NCBI GenBank assembly: GCA_002331575.1
Contig: DCZG01000148.1
Span: forward strand, 1 to 42,578
Reading direction: 5' to 3'
DNA length: 42,578 nucleotides
Source: Atopobium sp. UBA2090
GTDB taxonomy: Bacteria; Actinomycetota; Coriobacteriia; Coriobacteriales; Atopobiaceae
Shown in pieces: positions 40,226-42,578 of the stretch (its first letter is position 1; each line of letters starts with the position of its first letter). A model generated the notes under the pieces. That model had not been told where the DNA came from, searched no databases, and was given only the letters and a program-made list of their open reading frames with translations. Both the position numbers and the translations under genes were made by a program.

Positions 40226-40343
40226 ACCCGCAGACGGACCGGAGCCACGGGCTCATTTTGAGCCCGCTGGCAAATGGCCGGAATCTGAGTTCCGGCCCCT
40301 TGGGCTAGCAAGCTACCTATCCCGTATCACAGATACGGGATAG
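40211..40343. repeat. Inverted repeats after parB: terminator-like and oriT- or parS-like
   Basis: The stretch GCGGACTCAAAATGAACCCGC (40211-40231) overlaps the parB stop, and its near reverse complement lies at 40248-40267. The second is itself a CGGGCTCA/TTGAGCCCG hairpin. A perfect 12-bp inverted repeat, CTATCCCGTATC with GATACGGGATAG around ACA, follows at 40317-40343. Lying directly upstream of mobC and the relaxase gene, the latter is a candidate for the oriT hairpin or a ParB site. Confidence 0.55.
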
Positions 40344-40529
40344 CGCTTGCAGCTGCGGTTCCGGCGGAGCGCCGCGGCGGCGTCTCCGACCTCCTCCCCG
40401 CCCGCGGCATTCCGCCGGGACCGCAGCCGCAACGGGCGGCATGGTGCGCCGAGACCGCGGCCGGCCGCCCTCGTGCGGGGGATCCCCCGCACCCCTGGAA
40501 ACACGCAATCGACGAAGGGAGGCAAGTCC
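40226..40529. other. Intergenic region between parB and mobC, candidate oriT
   Basis: Beyond the inverted repeats listed above, this 304-bp gap has no gene. Transfer origins of mobilizable elements usually lie next to mobC and the relaxase gene, so the nick site is most likely here, but no nic consensus could be assigned. Confidence 0.4.
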
Positions 40530-40934
40530 ATGGACTACCCCGAGATGGTCAGCTGCCGCATGACCTCCGACGACCTCGACCGGCTCACCGCATCGGCGCA
40601 GCACGCCGGCATGGCCCGCTCCGAATACCTGCGGACCATCATCAGGATCCCGGCCAGCGCCTCCGGCAAGGGCGCCGTCTACGTCATCGACAACCGGACC
40701 ATGGCCAAGATGCTCTCAGAGCTCATCCGGTGGGGCCGGCACTATAACCAGGCGGTGCGCGCCTTGAACACCATCGCGCTGTTCATCCGGCGCGGCAGCC
40801 CGCCCGAGTACCGAGCCTTCAGCGAGACGCTCTCCGATGCGGAGGAAAAGCTTGCAGAGGTCGAGCGGGGCCGCCAGGTCATCGAATACGTGCTGACGGA
40901 TATAGCCGGCTCCACGAGCGTAAGCGGTGACTAG
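40530..40934 (+). CDS. MobC-like relaxosome protein
   Basis: A 134-aa protein with an N-terminal RHH region (VSCRMTSDDLDRLTASAQHAGMARSEYLR) and the C-terminal MobC-type helix (LSELIRWGRHYNQAVRALNTIALF). It would bind oriT and help the relaxase open the DNA. AAGGGAGG lies 7 nt before the ATG. The relaxase starts directly after its stop. Confidence 0.8.
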   Translation: MDYPEMVSCRMTSDDLDRLTASAQHAGMARSEYLRTIIRIPASASGKGAVYVIDNRTMAKMLSELIRWGRHYNQAVRALNTIALFIRRGSPPEYRAFSETLSDAEEKLAEVERGRQVIEYVLTDIAGSTSVSGD

Positions 40935-40935
40935 C

Positions 40936-42186
40936 ATGCCCGTCATAAAACCCATAGCCGGACACACCAGCGTCCGCGGCGTCTCCGACTACCTCCAGAA
41001 GGACGGCCGCGCCCTGGCCGTCGACCTGTACAACCTCTCGTGGGACGAGGACCGCGACGCGGGCCTCGACCCCGAGCTGAAGCAGGACGTCGACTGGGCG
41101 GCCGAAATGGACCTCACCCGCATCGCCAACGGCAACGACACCCCATGGCGCGGCAAACGCGCGCGGACCTACATGCACTTCATCGTCTCCCCCGACCCGA
41201 AGGACAAGGTGACGCTCACGCAGCTGCGGGAGCTGACGAGGGCCTGGATCCGCGAGAACTGGGACGACTACGAGTGCGCCGCCGTGTTCCACGACGACAA
41301 CGCCAACGAGGTCATGCACGCCCACGTCGTAGTCAACAACACCAACCTCGCCACGGGCAACCGATTCCAGAACCCCGACCCGCGGCAGATGCAGGCCTCG
41401 ATCCAACGGCTCGCCGAAGAACGCGGCCTAAGCTTCTTCGTTGACGTCTCAGATGAAGAGAAACGGCGGCCGGCCGCGAAGAGCAGGGCTGCCCCGAAGA
41501 CCAGGCAAGTCGTCTACGTCAGGAAGGCCGAGCGCGAGATAGCCGGGAAGGGCGGCTACTCGTGGGTGGCCGACATCCGCAATCGCGTGACGATTGCCAA
41601 GAGGGCGGCGGAGACGCCGGGCGAATACCTGCAGATCCTCGGCGTAATGGGCGTCGACGTCGGCGAAGCCTCAAGAAGAAGCGGTCGCGCGGATTGGCTC
41701 TACTCATTGGCGGAAGACCCATCGAAAAGAATCCGCGGGGAGAACCTCGGCCTCGCCTACGGGCGCAAGGCCGTCGAAGGCGCCATGAGGGGCAACGCGG
41801 CGATCGGCCCCGGTCAAATCGCAGCCATCGCAGCGAAGGCGGTCGAGGTGAGGGACTACGCGCAGCTGGAGAACATGGCTTCGGCGCTCGAGCTCTGCTC
41901 GAGGTACGGCATCCGCTGCATGGCCGACTTCGGCAGCCGCATCGCGACCATGGAGCGCAGGGGCGACGACAAGGCGGCAAGCGAGCTGCGCCTCGCAAAG
42001 GAGACCGCCAAGGAGCTGAGGCTGCTGCCCGAAGCGGCCGGGGCAAGGCCCAGGACCGCCATGGACCATGATTCCTGGCAACGGCAGCACGCCGACGCCC
42101 CCGCCCGCGCAGGCGAACAGGCGGCGCGCCAGCGGCAAATCCAGCAGGAGCAGCAGCGAAACGACAGGAACAGGAGGGCGAGATGA
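40936..42186 (+). CDS. MobA/MobL-family relaxase
   Basis: A 416-aa relaxase that would nick oriT and pilot DNA transfer. An early Tyr (about residue 19, in VSDYLQKDGR) is the likely nucleophile. The metal-binding His cluster is in EVMHAHVVVNNTN (about 125-137), preceded by YMHFIVSPDP with a further His. The C-terminal 120 residues are helical and charged, ending in a Gln/Arg-rich tail. No type IV secretion genes appear in the window, so transfer probably depends on a helper or on genes further right. ATG 40936 is chosen over GTG 40927, which overlaps mobC; no strong ribosome binding site is seen. Confidence 0.85.
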   Translation: MPVIKPIAGHTSVRGVSDYLQKDGRALAVDLYNLSWDEDRDAGLDPELKQDVDWAAEMDLTRIANGNDTPWRGKRARTYMHFIVSPDPKDKVTLTQLRELTRAWIRENWDDYECAAVFHDDNANEVMHAHVVVNNTNLATGNRFQNPDPRQMQASIQRLAEERGLSFFVDVSDEEKRRPAAKSRAAPKTRQVVYVRKAEREIAGKGGYSWVADIRNRVTIAKRAAETPGEYLQILGVMGVDVGEASRRSGRADWLYSLAEDPSKRIRGENLGLAYGRKAVEGAMRGNAAIGPGQIAAIAAKAVEVRDYAQLENMASALELCSRYGIRCMADFGSRIATMERRGDDKAASELRLAKETAKELRLLPEAAGARPRTAMDHDSWQRQHADAPARAGEQAARQRQIQQEQQRNDRNRRAR

Positions 42187-42578
42187 TTCTAGAGGTGACG
42201 TACGCGGACGGCCACCACGAGTGTTTCGACAGCAACAGCCTCACCGGCGGCGCAGTGTTCGGCAGAGCGAACATCCTCACGGAGTTCGACGTCGTCTGGG
42301 AGGATGGCGAAGAAGGGCAACACCTGGTCGTCTACGAGCATCACATGGAAGAATCGGCGCCGAGCGACGATGAGGCATCGGCGAACGCCGACCGCATCCG
42401 CGGACCCAGGCTCAAGCTCGTCGACTCCAGCGAGGTGCCGGACGTCGAGAGCGTGTCCCTGGACGGCCGGCTCTTAGCCTGGTCCCAGGGCGGGTGTCTG
42501 GTGGATGCCGCCAGGTTTGAGCTGGCGTGCATGAAGTGGTACTCGGGCCCCATGGGCGCCGGCGCCAACGCCAAGGCC
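42183..42578 (+). CDS. Hypothetical protein, 3' end beyond window
   Basis: The ATG at 42183 overlaps the relaxase stop (ATGA), and the frame is open to the window edge, at least 132 codons. The product begins LEVTYADGHHECFDSNSLTG, with an acidic middle (EESAPSDDEASAN). No family was recognised; translational coupling to the relaxase suggests a role in mobilization or in element maintenance. Confidence 0.6.
   Translation, partial: MILEVTYADGHHECFDSNSLTGGAVFGRANILTEFDVVWEDGEEGQHLVVYEHHMEESAPSDDEASANADRIRGPRLKLVDSSEVPDVESVSLDGRLLAWSQGGCLVDAARFELACMKWYSGPMGAGANAKA

Overview
The window looks like a chromosomal segment of a high-GC, gut or oral type actinobacterium, most likely class Coriobacteriia (Olsenella, Collinsella or Atopobiaceae-like). 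This is inferred from GC-rich codon use, GTG/TTG starts, strong AGGAGG ribosome binding sites, and a mix of amino-acid ABC uptake, a split transketolase, beta-glucoside PTS and small radical SAM peptide loci. No rRNA, tRNA or CRISPR array was seen, so the taxonomic call is inference only.

Positions 1-18139 are chromosomal metabolism and surface genes. They comprise a nucleosidase of the MTA/SAH type, a three-gene polar amino-acid ABC importer, argC (uncommon form), a two-subunit transketolase and a ChbG/YdjC-type deacetylase. Next comes a RiPP locus (radical SAM - 60-aa precursor - radical SAM) whose first maturase carries a 21-G tract and an in-frame amber codon. A histidinol-phosphatase-type PHP enzyme, a beta-glucoside locus (RpiR regulator, PTS EIIBCA, GH1 6-phospho-beta-glucosidase) and the CpsB/CpsD/CpsC tyrosine phosphorelay for capsule or exopolysaccharide follow.

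Positions 18591-22183 hold an eroded polysaccharide cluster on the minus strand: acyltransferase, flippase lacking its N-terminus, rhamnosyltransferase lacking its last residues, a possible 31-aa membrane peptide, and only the C-terminal end of the initiating sugar-phosphate transferase. No polymerase is visible. The sugar-transferase fragment stops in a 27-bp sequence that recurs exactly at 28803-28829.

From 22184 to the end the window is mobile and accessory DNA. The first block (22184-28802, bounded by the two 27-bp repeats) carries two ribbon-helix-helix proteins, a CBASS pair (TM-NUDIX effector plus CD-NTase with AGS-C sensor) and an AAA ATPase/TOPRIM-like pair. The second block (28830 onward, right end not reached) carries a two-gene unit with a ClpB-like AAA protein, then an operon of three recombinase-derived proteins: a serine-recombinase-like protein without the catalytic serine, an IstA-like protein without the DDE triad, and an 1173-residue IstA-type integrase with an intact triad fused to about ten zinc-ribbon repeats. 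A YraN-like protein with altered active-site residues, ParA/ParB, MobC and a MobA/MobL relaxase follow. Two GC-rich leaders with long inverted repeats, one in each block, resemble each other. This suggests the blocks are related modules of a mobilizable element. The most novel-looking item is the zinc-ribbon integrase operon; the RiPP locus and the attachment-site-like repeat arrangement come next.
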